Assembly (NCBI GenBank): GCA_003210155.1
Contig: QCNC01000001.1
Coordinates: 186,001 to 250,000 of the forward strand
Reading direction: 5' to 3'
From: Prochlorococcus sp. AG-424-E18
Lineage (GTDB): Bacteria > Cyanobacteriota > Cyanobacteriia > PCC-6307 > Cyanobiaceae
Length of the DNA stretch: 64,000 nt
The notes beneath the pieces were generated by a model. The model was not told the origin of the DNA. It saw nothing but the letters and a program-made list of their open reading frames with translations, and ran no database searches. Shown here piece by piece: positions 29,667-39,408 of the stretch; position 1 is the first letter of the stretch, and each line of letters starts with the position of its first letter. The position numbers and the translations under genes were made by a program.

Positions 29667-32603
29667 TTATTTCAGAACCTTTTTAAGATATTTTGCTGTA
29701 TGACTTATAGGATTTTTAGCTACATCTTCAGGAATACCTTCTGCAATGATTTCTCCTCCTTTATCCCCTCCATCAGGTCCTAAATCGATAATCCAATCTG
29801 AACATCTAATGACATCTAAATTATGTTCAATAACAATTACTGAATTACCTTTATCTACCAATCGTTGTATCACATCCATTAATTTATGAACATCATAAAA
29901 ACTTAAACCTGTAGTTGGTTCATCAATCAAATATAAAGTTTTTCCAGTAGCCCTTTTTGACAATTCGGTGGCCAACTTAACTCTTTGAGCCTCTCCACCA
30001 GATAATGTAGGAGCTGGCTGGCCTAATTTGACATATCCTAAGCCAACATCAACCAATGTAGATAATCTATCAGCAGCTTGAGGTATAGCAGAAAAAGTTT
30101 CTGCAGCTTGTTCAACAGTCATCTCTAAAACATCGGATATATTGAAACCTTTATATTTAACTTGAAGAGTTTCCCTATTAAAACGAGCCCCTTTACATAC
30201 TTCACATTGAACATACACATCAGGTAAAAAATTCATTTCAATTACATTGACTCCCTGACCTTTACAAGCTTCGCATCTTCCTCCTTTCACATTAAAGCTA
30301 AATTGACCAGCCTGATACCCTCTTGCTTTTGCTTCTACTGTGGCAGTAAATATCTGCCTTATAGGATCAAAAGCACCAGTATATGTAGCAGGATTTGATC
30401 TTGGAGTTCTTCCTATTGGAGATTGATCAATAACAATAACTTTATCTATTGCCTTTATACCTTTTAACTCTTTTACACCTTGAGGAAAAGGGACTTTTAA
30501 TCCTAGAGAATGACATAATGCAGGATGAAGTAATTCATTTATCAAAGTGCTCTTCCCACTTCCACTAACACCAGTTACAGAAACTAATCTTCCTAAAGGA
30601 AACTCAACAGAAATATTTTTTAAATTATTTTTAGAGCAATTATTTAAAATTAAACTTTTTTTTACAGATGATCTACGTTCTTTTGGGGTAGGAATAGATT
30701 TCCTACCACTGAGATAAGCTCCAGTTAATGACTTTTCTGAATTTAAGACATCTTGATAAGATCCTTTAGCAATAATTTCCCCACCATAAACACCTGCCCC
30801 TGGGCCAATATCTACTAAATAATCTGCGGATTTCATGGTATCTTCATCATGTTCAACCACAACCAAAGTATTTCCCAAGTCTCTTAAGCTTTTTAAAGTT
30901 TCTAATAATCTGTCATTGTCTCTCTGATGCAAACCAATACTTGGTTCATCTAATACATATAAAACGCCAGTAAGACCTGCACCTATTTGTGTAGCCAATC
31001 TAATACGCTGAGCCTCACCACCAGATAAAGTCATAGCTGGTCTATCTAAAGTCAAATAATCTAAACCTACATTAATTAAAAACTTCAAACGTAAACGAAT
31101 CTCTTTTAAAACCAATTCACCTATCTGCTTTTGTTTTTCTGATAAAGATATATTTTCTTTCTTTGTCTTACCTAAACCCATGATGCGCTCTACGTGATTT
31201 AGGGTTTCAGAAACACTTATAGAAGTTAAGTCAGTAATGTTGTATGGGCCAAGTTTAACTGCCAAAGCCTCAGGTCTTAATCTTTTTCCAGAACATGTCT
31301 TACAGGGGACTAATTCTAGATACTTTTCTAATTTTTGTTTAACTGATTCTCCATTGGCTTCATTCAATTGCCTTTCTAATATTGGTAAGATCCCCTCAAA
31401 AGGTCTTTCAAAACCACTTGAAGTTTTAAAACGACTATCAGCTTGGATTAATATTGGTTTATCTGATCCCAAAAGTAGAATTTGTTTCTGCAAATCACTT
31501 AAATCTTTCCAAGGAGTTTTTAATTCAAAACCATAAGCTTGACCTACGGAATAAAGTAAAGAGAAGTAATAAGTGTTATCTTTCTCACTCCAAGGAGCTA
31601 TTGCAGCATAAACAGGCAATGTTTTATCAGGTATAACTCTATCTGCAGTAAATTTTTTTAAATAACCAATCCCATGACAATCTGGACAGGCACCATATGG
31701 GCTATTAAAAGAAAATAATCTAGGAGAAAGTTCTTCAACAATAGAACCATGTACAGGACATGCATAATTTTCTGAGTAAAGTTTTTCTCTCTCTAAGTTA
31801 GAAGGTAAATTTTCTCCCTTTTTTGGAACAACTTCTACTATTGCTAAGCCATCGCCTCTTTTTAGACAAGTTTGAAGTGAATCATTTAATCTTTCTTGTA
31901 TTCCTTCTCTTGCAATTAATCTATCAACAACTACCTCAATATTATGAATTTGATTTTTATCTAATTCAATACTATCAGCAAGTTCTCTTACCTCTCCATT
32001 GATTCTTACCCTAGCAAATCCTTCAGCAGCTAGTCCGCTTATTAATTTTGCATGTGTTCCTTTCTTACCTCTTACAACAGGAGCCAACAATTGATACCTG
32101 GTTCCTTCTGGTAAAAGAAGAATTTGATCCACCATTTCATCAATTGTTTGAGGCGCAATTGGAATCCCGCAATGGTGACAATGTGGCTCACCAGCACGAC
32201 CAAACAATAATCTTAAATAATCTTGTATTTCTGTTACTGTTCCAACTGTTGATCGAGGATTATGACTTGTAGATTTTTGATCAATTGAAATAGCAGGTGA
32301 TAAACCTTCAATATTGTCAACATCTGGTTTATCTACTTGACCCAAAAATTGCCTTGCGTATGCAGAAAGACTCTCAACATATCTTCTTTGGCCTTCAGCA
32401 AAAATAGTATCAAAGGCCAGAGAACTTTTACCACTTCCACTCACACCTGTAAAAACTATAAATTTATTCCTAGGTAGTGAAAGATCAATATTTTTTAAAT
32501 TATGCTGACGAGCTCCCCTAATATTGATTGAGTTATCTTCTCCAAAATTACTTTCAACTTTATTAACCATGTTTAAATCTAAATTATGATTTAAAAAGGT
32601 CAT
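29667..32603 (-). CDS. uvrA: Excinuclease ABC subunit A
   Basis: ORF 978 aa; two Walker A sites (GVSGSGKSSLAFDT, GVSGSGKSTLINE), zinc motifs, LSGGEAQRIRLA / LSGGEAQRVKLA. Confidence 0.98.
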   Translation of the reverse strand: MTFLNHNLDLNMVNKVESNFGEDNSINIRGARQHNLKNIDLSLPRNKFIVFTGVSGSGKSSLAFDTIFAEGQRRYVESLSAYARQFLGQVDKPDVDNIEGLSPAISIDQKSTSHNPRSTVGTVTEIQDYLRLLFGRAGEPHCHHCGIPIAPQTIDEMVDQILLLPEGTRYQLLAPVVRGKKGTHAKLISGLAAEGFARVRINGEVRELADSIELDKNQIHNIEVVVDRLIAREGIQERLNDSLQTCLKRGDGLAIVEVVPKKGENLPSNLEREKLYSENYACPVHGSIVEELSPRLFSFNSPYGACPDCHGIGYLKKFTADRVIPDKTLPVYAAIAPWSEKDNTYYFSLLYSVGQAYGFELKTPWKDLSDLQKQILLLGSDKPILIQADSRFKTSSGFERPFEGILPILERQLNEANGESVKQKLEKYLELVPCKTCSGKRLRPEALAVKLGPYNITDLTSISVSETLNHVERIMGLGKTKKENISLSEKQKQIGELVLKEIRLRLKFLINVGLDYLTLDRPAMTLSGGEAQRIRLATQIGAGLTGVLYVLDEPSIGLHQRDNDRLLETLKSLRDLGNTLVVVEHDEDTMKSADYLVDIGPGAGVYGGEIIAKGSYQDVLNSEKSLTGAYLSGRKSIPTPKERRSSVKKSLILNNCSKNNLKNISVEFPLGRLVSVTGVSGSGKSTLINELLHPALCHSLGLKVPFPQGVKELKGIKAIDKVIVIDQSPIGRTPRSNPATYTGAFDPIRQIFTATVEAKARGYQAGQFSFNVKGGRCEACKGQGVNVIEMNFLPDVYVQCEVCKGARFNRETLQVKYKGFNISDVLEMTVEQAAETFSAIPQAADRLSTLVDVGLGYVKLGQPAPTLSGGEAQRVKLATELSKRATGKTLYLIDEPTTGLSFYDVHKLMDVIQRLVDKGNSVIVIEHNLDVIRCSDWIIDLGPDGGDKGGEIIAEGIPEDVAKNPISHTAKYLKKVLK

Positions 32604-32624
32604 TATAGTAGAATTATTTTTATT

Positions 32625-34304
32625 TTACGCAGCTGAGCGCTCAAGAAGTCTAGAGGCATATTCGTTCACTTCGCATGAACCTCCACCTATAAGTTCTATT
32701 AGTTCATTTTTTCTTTGATTTTTTGTAGTTAGTTTTGCAATTGAAGTATAAGTTATTCCATTAATTACTTTTTTATTAACCTTGAAATGAGCTGATCCCC
32801 TAGCAGCTAGGAATGGCTGATGTGTAATACATAGGACTTGTTGATTTTTAGAAATTTCATTTATAAGCTCAACTAAAGAAAATAGAGATTTACCACTTAA
32901 ACCACTATCAATTTCATCTAAAAAGAAAGTATTGGGTTGTTTAGAAATACTAGATTTAATAGCTAATAAAAATCTTGACATTTCTCCGCCAGAAATAACA
33001 TTTGATAATGGAGCAAGCTTCTGATCGGGATTAGCCGAAAACAAAAAATTTATATCGTCAATTCCATCGCCAGAAGGATTACATTCAGAAAAATGAATTG
33101 AAAAATTTGCATTTTCTAAACCTAGATTGTTTAGAATTAGCATTACTGAATTTTGTAAATGTTTAGCAATTTTTTTTCTTTCAGAAGATTGAATAACAAA
33201 TAAAGAATTTAAATTACTTTGTAAATTCTCAAGTTGCGCTTTAATCCTGCAAATCTCATTACCTTGATCATTTTGTTGAAAATACATCTTTAATTGATCG
33301 CGCTTTTCAATTAATTGAGTTAGATCCAATGAAAAAGTTCTCTCTAAGTTTTTTAAAAAGAATAATCTTTTTTGTATTTCTGGAAGATTAGATTCATAAT
33401 TTTCTATTTCTTGCAAATATGATTTTAGATCAAAAATTATATCTTCAACATCAGCATGAATATTTAATAACTTCTCTCTAAATTTTTGAATCTTTAAATC
33501 GAAATCTGCTGTTTTATTTAAAATCTTTAGTGATTGATTTATAAAAGAAGTTACTGACGGTTCATCATGACTGAAATTATTTAAATTTTCTAATGATGTT
33601 TTAATTGAATTATTAATTTCAAGATTATTTACAAGTTTATTTTCTAATAACTCTAGTTCTAAAATTTCTTCACTTGAATTTAAATCAGCTTCTTCTAAAC
33701 TCTTCAACATGTGTTTAACTGCCAAGTTTTTTTCTTCTTGATTCCTAGAAAATTCTATTTTTTCATTCATTAATCTTGTTAGCTCTTCACTTTCTCTCCA
33801 TAAACTTTTAATCTTTTCGCTAGTATCTCTAAATTCTTTAGAACATAAGTCATCAATAATTATTCTTCTCTTATCTAGAGAATCAAAGATAAAAGTGTCA
33901 GATTGACCTGCAAAATCTATTAAAAATCCTCCAAGTTTTTCTAATTTTTGTTTATTAATTGGTAAATCATTAAGACTATATTTGGATAATATTTTATTAT
34001 TTTTTTTATAAGATTTTCTTTTAATTTTTAGTTCTGAAGAAGTTATTTCAAAACCATTACTAATTAACCAATTATTAATTTGAAAAGAAGAAGAAAATAT
34101 CCCCTCAATAACGCAAAAATCTTTTCCTGGACGTATTAAATGTTTTAGAGGTATATTAGTTCCACCAAATAAAGCATTTAGGGAATCCAATATTAATGAT
34201 TTTCCTGAACCTGAATCTCCAGTTATGATATTCAAACCTTTTTCGAAATTAATTTCTATAATTTCTATTAATACAATATTTTCTATTTTTAGTTGTACTA
34301 ACAT
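32625..34304 (-). CDS. recN: DNA repair protein RecN
   Basis: ORF 559 aa; N-terminal NIVLIEIIEINFEKGLNIITGDSGSGKSLILDSLNALFGG, coiled coil, SGGEMSRFLLAIKS, FLDEIDSGLSG. Confidence 0.94.
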   Translation of the reverse strand: MLVQLKIENIVLIEIIEINFEKGLNIITGDSGSGKSLILDSLNALFGGTNIPLKHLIRPGKDFCVIEGIFSSSFQINNWLISNGFEITSSELKIKRKSYKKNNKILSKYSLNDLPINKQKLEKLGGFLIDFAGQSDTFIFDSLDKRRIIIDDLCSKEFRDTSEKIKSLWRESEELTRLMNEKIEFSRNQEEKNLAVKHMLKSLEEADLNSSEEILELELLENKLVNNLEINNSIKTSLENLNNFSHDEPSVTSFINQSLKILNKTADFDLKIQKFREKLLNIHADVEDIIFDLKSYLQEIENYESNLPEIQKRLFFLKNLERTFSLDLTQLIEKRDQLKMYFQQNDQGNEICRIKAQLENLQSNLNSLFVIQSSERKKIAKHLQNSVMLILNNLGLENANFSIHFSECNPSGDGIDDINFLFSANPDQKLAPLSNVISGGEMSRFLLAIKSSISKQPNTFFLDEIDSGLSGKSLFSLVELINEISKNQQVLCITHQPFLAARGSAHFKVNKKVINGITYTSIAKLTTKNQRKNELIELIGGGSCEVNEYASRLLERSAA

Positions 34305-34372
34305 GATAAATCTTCCATATAAAAAAATTAACTTCTTTTTTAAAAAAATAAAGGTTTTAAATAAATAAAGTT

Positions 34373-36229
34373 ATGAAAGAAGATTTTACTGATTTTATTG
34401 AGCTATCTGGACTCTTAAATTACGATCCAGATACAATTTCTAAAATTTACAAAAAAAATCCTAAAAGACTTTTAAAAAGACTTTGGCAAACACTCATACC
34501 TATTTTTATTTACATCTTCTCCGTGGGATGGGATAAATTAACTGGAAGATTGAAAAATGAACAGCAAGCAAGATTTAGAGCACGAGAGTTAACAAATTTG
34601 TTAGTAGAACTTGGTCCTGCATTTGTTAAGGCAGGCCAAGCTTTATCAACAAGACCAGATATAATCCCAGGGATTCTTTTAGAAGAATTATCTGAATTGC
34701 AAGATCAACTCCCTGGGTTTGATGGCAATAAAGCTATGGAGTTAATAGAAGAAGATTTAGGATACAAAATAAATGAGATTTTTTTAGAAATTGATAAAGA
34801 GCCAATTTCCGCTGCTTCTTTAGGGCAAGTACATAAAGCTAAATTAAAAAACGAAGAGATTGTTGCAATAAAAGTTCAAAGGCCAGGATTAAGAGAACAA
34901 ATAACCCTAGATCTCTATATAGTTAGAAATATTGCTTATTGGCTAAAAAACAATATCGGATTAATAAGAAGTGATCTAGTTGCTTTGATTGATGAATTAG
35001 GCAAAAGAGTTTTTGAAGAGATGGATTATCTAAACGAAGCTGCAAATGCGGAAAAATTTAGAGATTTGCATAAACATAACAAAATGATTGCCGTACCAAA
35101 AATTTATAAAGAAATAACTTCAAGAAGAGTATTAGCAATGGAATGGATAGACGGTACAAAATTAACAAATTTAGAAGACGTAAAAAAATTAGGAATTAAT
35201 CCTGATGAAATGATTGATATAGGAGTGCAATGCAGTTTAGAACAGCTTTTAGAACATGGTTTTTTTCATGCAGACCCACATCCAGGTAATTTATTAGCCT
35301 TAGAAGATGGAAGATTATGTTATCTAGATTTTGGAATGATGAGCGAGATTTCTAGAGAATCTAGATCAGGATTAATTCAAGCAGTAGTTCATTTAGTAAA
35401 TAAAAACTTCGATAAATTATCTCAAGATTTCGTAAAATTGGGATTTTTATCAGAGGAAGTTAATCTAGAACCCATTGTTCCAGCATTTCAAGATGTTTTC
35501 ATTAACGCAGTTGAACAAGGAGTTTCAAAAATGGATTTTAAAAGCGTTACAGACGATATGTCTGGAGTTATGTATAAATTTCCTTTCAGACTACCCCCAT
35601 ATTATGCGCTTATAATAAGGTCATTACTTACGTTAGAAGGAATAGCTTTAAGCGTAGACCCAAACTTCAAGATTTTAGGGGCGGCTTATCCATATTTTGC
35701 AAGAAGATTAATGGAAGATCCTGATCCACAATTAAGGGAAAGCCTTAAAGAAATGCTTTTTGATAATAAAAAATTTAAATGGGACCGTTTAGAAGATCTG
35801 CTTTCTAACGCTGCCAAGCAAACAAATCTTGATTTAGAAAAACTTTTAGACGAAGTTATAAATCTGCTATTTTCTGCAAATGGAGGATTTCTTAGAAATG
35901 AGATAGTTGAAGGTTTAACAAATCAAATAGATATAATTAGTCTTAAAATATTGAAAAGTTTTAATAACTATCTTCCACAATCAATTAAATTAAATAGTAT
36001 TAACGAAAACAACAACTTTAATGACCTTATAATGTATGTAGAGCCATTGAGGAACTTTTTAGAGATTTTACAAAAAGTACCCGGTTATTCAATTGACATT
36101 TTTCTAAAAAGGGTTCCAAGACTTATAAATGAACCCTATACAAAAGAAATGGGTATAAAAATTGCAAAAAAAGTAACTGAAAAAGGAGTAGTAAGACTTG
36201 TTAAGATTGCTGCTGGTGCAAATATCTAA
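34373..36229 (+). CDS. ABC1/UbiB-family atypical protein kinase
   Basis: ORF 618 aa; LGPAFVKAGQALSTRPDIIPGILLEELSELQDQLP, PISAASLGQVHKAKLK, FFHADPHPGNLLALEDGRLCYLDFGMM. Confidence 0.94.
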   Translation: MKEDFTDFIELSGLLNYDPDTISKIYKKNPKRLLKRLWQTLIPIFIYIFSVGWDKLTGRLKNEQQARFRARELTNLLVELGPAFVKAGQALSTRPDIIPGILLEELSELQDQLPGFDGNKAMELIEEDLGYKINEIFLEIDKEPISAASLGQVHKAKLKNEEIVAIKVQRPGLREQITLDLYIVRNIAYWLKNNIGLIRSDLVALIDELGKRVFEEMDYLNEAANAEKFRDLHKHNKMIAVPKIYKEITSRRVLAMEWIDGTKLTNLEDVKKLGINPDEMIDIGVQCSLEQLLEHGFFHADPHPGNLLALEDGRLCYLDFGMMSEISRESRSGLIQAVVHLVNKNFDKLSQDFVKLGFLSEEVNLEPIVPAFQDVFINAVEQGVSKMDFKSVTDDMSGVMYKFPFRLPPYYALIIRSLLTLEGIALSVDPNFKILGAAYPYFARRLMEDPDPQLRESLKEMLFDNKKFKWDRLEDLLSNAAKQTNLDLEKLLDEVINLLFSANGGFLRNEIVEGLTNQIDIISLKILKSFNNYLPQSIKLNSINENNNFNDLIMYVEPLRNFLEILQKVPGYSIDIFLKRVPRLINEPYTKEMGIKIAKKVTEKGVVRLVKIAAGANI

Positions 36230-36802
36230 ATGAAGCTTAGTAAAATTTTAATATTTAGAATATTTTTTATTTTAGTAATTTCTCCATTATTTTTAAACGT
36301 TCCAAAAGCTAATACTGCTGAAGAAATTAAGATCACATACAGCATATTTTCTAGAACAATTAAAGTGAATTCTTTAAAAAATTTTGCTAAAGAAGGTAAA
36401 TCCACAAGAAAATTAAAGAGAGTTTTGAAAGCAACCGGATCTCCCGATAAAGAAATTAGAACAGTTTTAAACAAAGATTTTGAAGTTCCCATAACAATTG
36501 CAAGCAAGCTAGTATATTCTGAAATAGGAAATATTTTTTTAACAAGACTTTCATCTATTATCCACCCACCCAGAGCAACTGATGAAAAAACGGGCATGCT
36601 AGCCCTTAGAGCAAGTGTGATTCAAGGTATTAACATAGGAGATGGAAAAATAAATCTAATAAATTTTTTTGAAGGATATCCAACTAAAACTGTAATTTTA
36701 GATGTAAGCGCTTTGAGCAAAGTTATGAATAAAGTAGAATCGATCTCAGAATTATTAACCTTTTTCACCAATTCCCCTTTAGAAAAAATCAAAACAAATT
36801 AA
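36230..36802 (+). CDS. Putative secreted DUF1400-type protein (alpha/beta hydrolase-associated N-terminal domain)
   Basis: ORF 190 aa; signal-like N-terminus; KITYSIFSRTIKVNSLKNFAKEGKST, MLALRASVIQG patterns. Confidence 0.65.
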   Translation: MKLSKILIFRIFFILVISPLFLNVPKANTAEEIKITYSIFSRTIKVNSLKNFAKEGKSTRKLKRVLKATGSPDKEIRTVLNKDFEVPITIASKLVYSEIGNIFLTRLSSIIHPPRATDEKTGMLALRASVIQGINIGDGKINLINFFEGYPTKTVILDVSALSKVMNKVESISELLTFFTNSPLEKIKTN

Positions 36803-36808
36803 ACAACC

Positions 36809-37912
36809 ATGGTGTTATTAAATAAAATCAAAAATAAACTACGTTTTAATTATAGAAAAAAAAGATGGCCAGGCCTGATAGAAGCATATAAACAATATCT
36901 CCCAGTTACAAATAAAACTCCTATTATTTCCCTCAATGAAGGAAATACACCACTGATTTTAAGCGAATCAATTAGCAACTTAATTGGAAATGGAACAAAA
37001 GTTTTTTTAAAATATGATGGCCTGAATCCAACAGGATCTTTTAAAGATCGTGGCATGACTATGGCAATTAGCAAAGCAAAAGAAGAGGGCCGTGAAGCAG
37101 TTATTTGTGCAAGTACTGGAAATACGTCTGCTGCAGCTGCAGCATATGCTTCGAGAGGAGGATTAAAACCTTATGTTTTAATACCAGAAGGATTTGTTGC
37201 ACAAGGAAAGCTTGCTCAGGCATTAATGTATGGCGCAGAGATAATATCTATTAATGGAAACTTTGATAAGGCTCTTGAAATTGTTAGAGATTTATCCTCA
37301 GAACATCCTATAGAACTTGTTAATTCTGTTAATCCATATCGAATACAAGGACAAAAAACTGCAGCTTTTGAAATAGTTGATGACTTAGGTCATGCTCCTG
37401 ATTGGCTTTGTATTCCAATGGGCAATGCAGGAAATATCACTGCTTATTGGACGGGATTTAAAGAATATTCAAATATAAAAAGAAATTTGAAATTGCCAAT
37501 AATGATGGGTTTTCAATCCGAAGGCTCTGCTCCATTAGTAAAAAATATAGTAGTTAAAGATCCAGAAACAATTGCAACTGCAATAAGAATTGGGAATCCT
37601 GTAAATAGAGAAAAAGCAAAAAAAGCAAGAAAGGAGAGTAAAGGAGATTTTCAATCAGTTACAGATGAAGAAATAATCGATGCTTATAAAATCCTTGCCA
37701 AAGAGGGGGTTTTTTGTGAACCTGCCAGCGCAGCATCAGTTGCTGGACTGATTAAAAATAAAAATAGAATTCAGAAAGAATCGACTATTGTTTGTGTTTT
37801 GACTGGAAATGGATTGAAAGATCCTGATTGTGCAATAAAAAACAACGATGCTATTTTTAGGAAAAATATTGAACCTTCATTAAAAGATATAACTAAAATC
37901 TTAGGATATTAA
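36809..37912 (+). CDS. thrC: Threonine synthase
   Basis: ORF 367 aa; [59 protein letters not shown]. Confidence 0.96.
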   Translation: MVLLNKIKNKLRFNYRKKRWPGLIEAYKQYLPVTNKTPIISLNEGNTPLILSESISNLIGNGTKVFLKYDGLNPTGSFKDRGMTMAISKAKEEGREAVICASTGNTSAAAAAYASRGGLKPYVLIPEGFVAQGKLAQALMYGAEIISINGNFDKALEIVRDLSSEHPIELVNSVNPYRIQGQKTAAFEIVDDLGHAPDWLCIPMGNAGNITAYWTGFKEYSNIKRNLKLPIMMGFQSEGSAPLVKNIVVKDPETIATAIRIGNPVNREKAKKARKESKGDFQSVTDEEIIDAYKILAKEGVFCEPASAASVAGLIKNKNRIQKESTIVCVLTGNGLKDPDCAIKNNDAIFRKNIEPSLKDITKILGY

Positions 37913-38249
37913 AATCCAAAAAAAATAGTGTCTGTGGAAATCAATTAAATATAAGCCTCATTTGTTGAAAAGTACATAACAAGAGATTCTATTTGTTGAA
38001 TAAACTTAAAATTTTCGAAAAAATAAAAAAATATTCAACAAATAAAAATTTTTTTACACATATTTTTTTCTTCGTAAACTAAATAGACATGCTGTTTTAT
38101 TGAAGAATTCCACAATTCCCACAAGAACTACTACTACTAAACTTTTTATTTATTATTTATTTTTATATTAGAAAAAAATTAAAAAATAAATTTATTGAAT
38201 TTAATTTACGGAAAAAGTATATTGTATTTGTAAAAAGTTCCAAATTCTG
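37913..38249. other. oriC: Putative chromosomal replication origin (oriC) region
   Basis: 337-nt intergenic region upstream of dnaN with DnaA-box-like 9-mers (TGTGGAAAT 37933-37941 reverse; TTTTACACA 38052-38060; AATTCCACA 38106-38114; ATTCCCACA 38115-38123), (CTA)4 at 38128-38139, a 66-nt tract 38143-38208 with 2 G/C, and a 13-bp inverted repeat. Confidence 0.72.
37990..38044. repeat. 13-bp perfect inverted repeat TATTTGTTGAATA / TATTCAACAAATA with a 29-nt spacer
   Basis: Arms 37990-38002 and 38032-38044. A third copy of the core ATTTGTTGAA is at 37960-37969. The palindrome TTTTCGAAAA (38012-38021) lies at the centre of the spacer. Confidence 0.9.
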
Positions 38250-39407
38250 ATGGAAATTATTTGTAATCAAAATGAATTAAATAATGCTATACAACTAGTA
38301 AGCAAGGCAGTTGCTTCAAGGCCAACTCATCCAATTCTTGCAAACATACTTTTAACAGCTGACGAAGTAACTAATAAAATTAGTGTCACAGGATTTGATT
38401 TAAATTTAGGAATTCAAACTTCTTTTGATGGAACTGTTAAAAATAGTGGAGCTATTACTATACCTTCAAAACTTTTATCCGAAATAGTAAACAAACTACC
38501 TAATGAAACACCTGTTTCTCTAGAAGTAGAGGAGAATTCAGATAATATCCTAATAAAAAGTGACAGAGGTTCTTTTAATCTAAAAGGGATACCCTCTGAT
38601 GAATATCCTAATTTACCATTTGTTGAAAGCGGTACTTCATTGAATATTGATCCTAGTTCTTTTTTAAAGGCTTTAAAATCTACTATTTTTGCCAGTAGTA
38701 ATGATGATTCAAAGCAACTACTAACAGGTGTCAATTTTACATTTAAAACAAATTATTTAGAGTCTGCTTCTACAGATGGCCATAGATTGGCTGTTGCTTT
38801 AATTGGTAATGAAGAACATATTGAAACTAAAGAAAACTTATCTTCAAATGTTGATGATTTATCGGTAACTATCCCAACTAGATCATTAAGAGAAATTGAA
38901 AAACTAGTATCTTTGAGAAGTTCAGAAAACTCAATTAAGCTTTTCTATGATAAAGGTCAAGTAGTATTTATATCTTCTAATCAAATAATTACTACAAGAA
39001 CTTTAGAAGGTACTTATCCTAATTATTCACAATTAATTCCTGACTCTTTTTCTAAAATTCTAAATTTTAATACAAAAAAATTAATTGATGCATTAGAAAG
39101 AATTGCTGTTTTAGCTGATCAGCAAAGTAGTGTTGTAAAGATTAAATTAGATGATACAGATTTAGCTTCAATCAGCGCAGATGCTCAAGATATTGGAAAT
39201 GCAAATGAATCAATACCTGTTTCTTATTCTGGAGACAATTTTGATATTGCATTTAACGTAAGATATTTGTTAGAGGGTTTAAAAGTTATTGCTTCTGAAA
39301 ATGTACTTTTAAAGTGTAATATTGCGACTACTCCCGCTGTTTTTGTACCAGAAGATAATCTTAATTCTTTTACTTATTTAGTTATGCCTGTGCAGGTTCG
39401 TTCTTAA
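38250..39407 (+). CDS. dnaN: DNA polymerase III beta subunit (sliding clamp)
   Basis: ORF 385 aa; MEIICNQNELNNAIQLVSKAVASRPTHPILANILL, STDGHRLAV, C-terminal YLVMPVQVRS. Confidence 0.97.
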   Translation: MEIICNQNELNNAIQLVSKAVASRPTHPILANILLTADEVTNKISVTGFDLNLGIQTSFDGTVKNSGAITIPSKLLSEIVNKLPNETPVSLEVEENSDNILIKSDRGSFNLKGIPSDEYPNLPFVESGTSLNIDPSSFLKALKSTIFASSNDDSKQLLTGVNFTFKTNYLESASTDGHRLAVALIGNEEHIETKENLSSNVDDLSVTIPTRSLREIEKLVSLRSSENSIKLFYDKGQVVFISSNQIITTRTLEGTYPNYSQLIPDSFSKILNFNTKKLIDALERIAVLADQQSSVVKIKLDDTDLASISADAQDIGNANESIPVSYSGDNFDIAFNVRYLLEGLKVIASENVLLKCNIATTPAVFVPEDNLNSFTYLVMPVQVRS

Positions 39408-39408
39408 T

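Noticed and set aside
38012-38021. TTTTCGAAAA as an SOS/LexA box
   Set aside because: Palindrome only; does not carry a convincing cyanobacterial LexA consensus, and short palindromes of this type are common in AT-rich DNA.
37990-38044. Inverted repeat as the thrC transcription terminator
   Set aside because: 29-nt A/T-rich loop, no immediate T-run after the second arm, and a third direct copy upstream; better explained as a binding-site array, though termination is not excluded.
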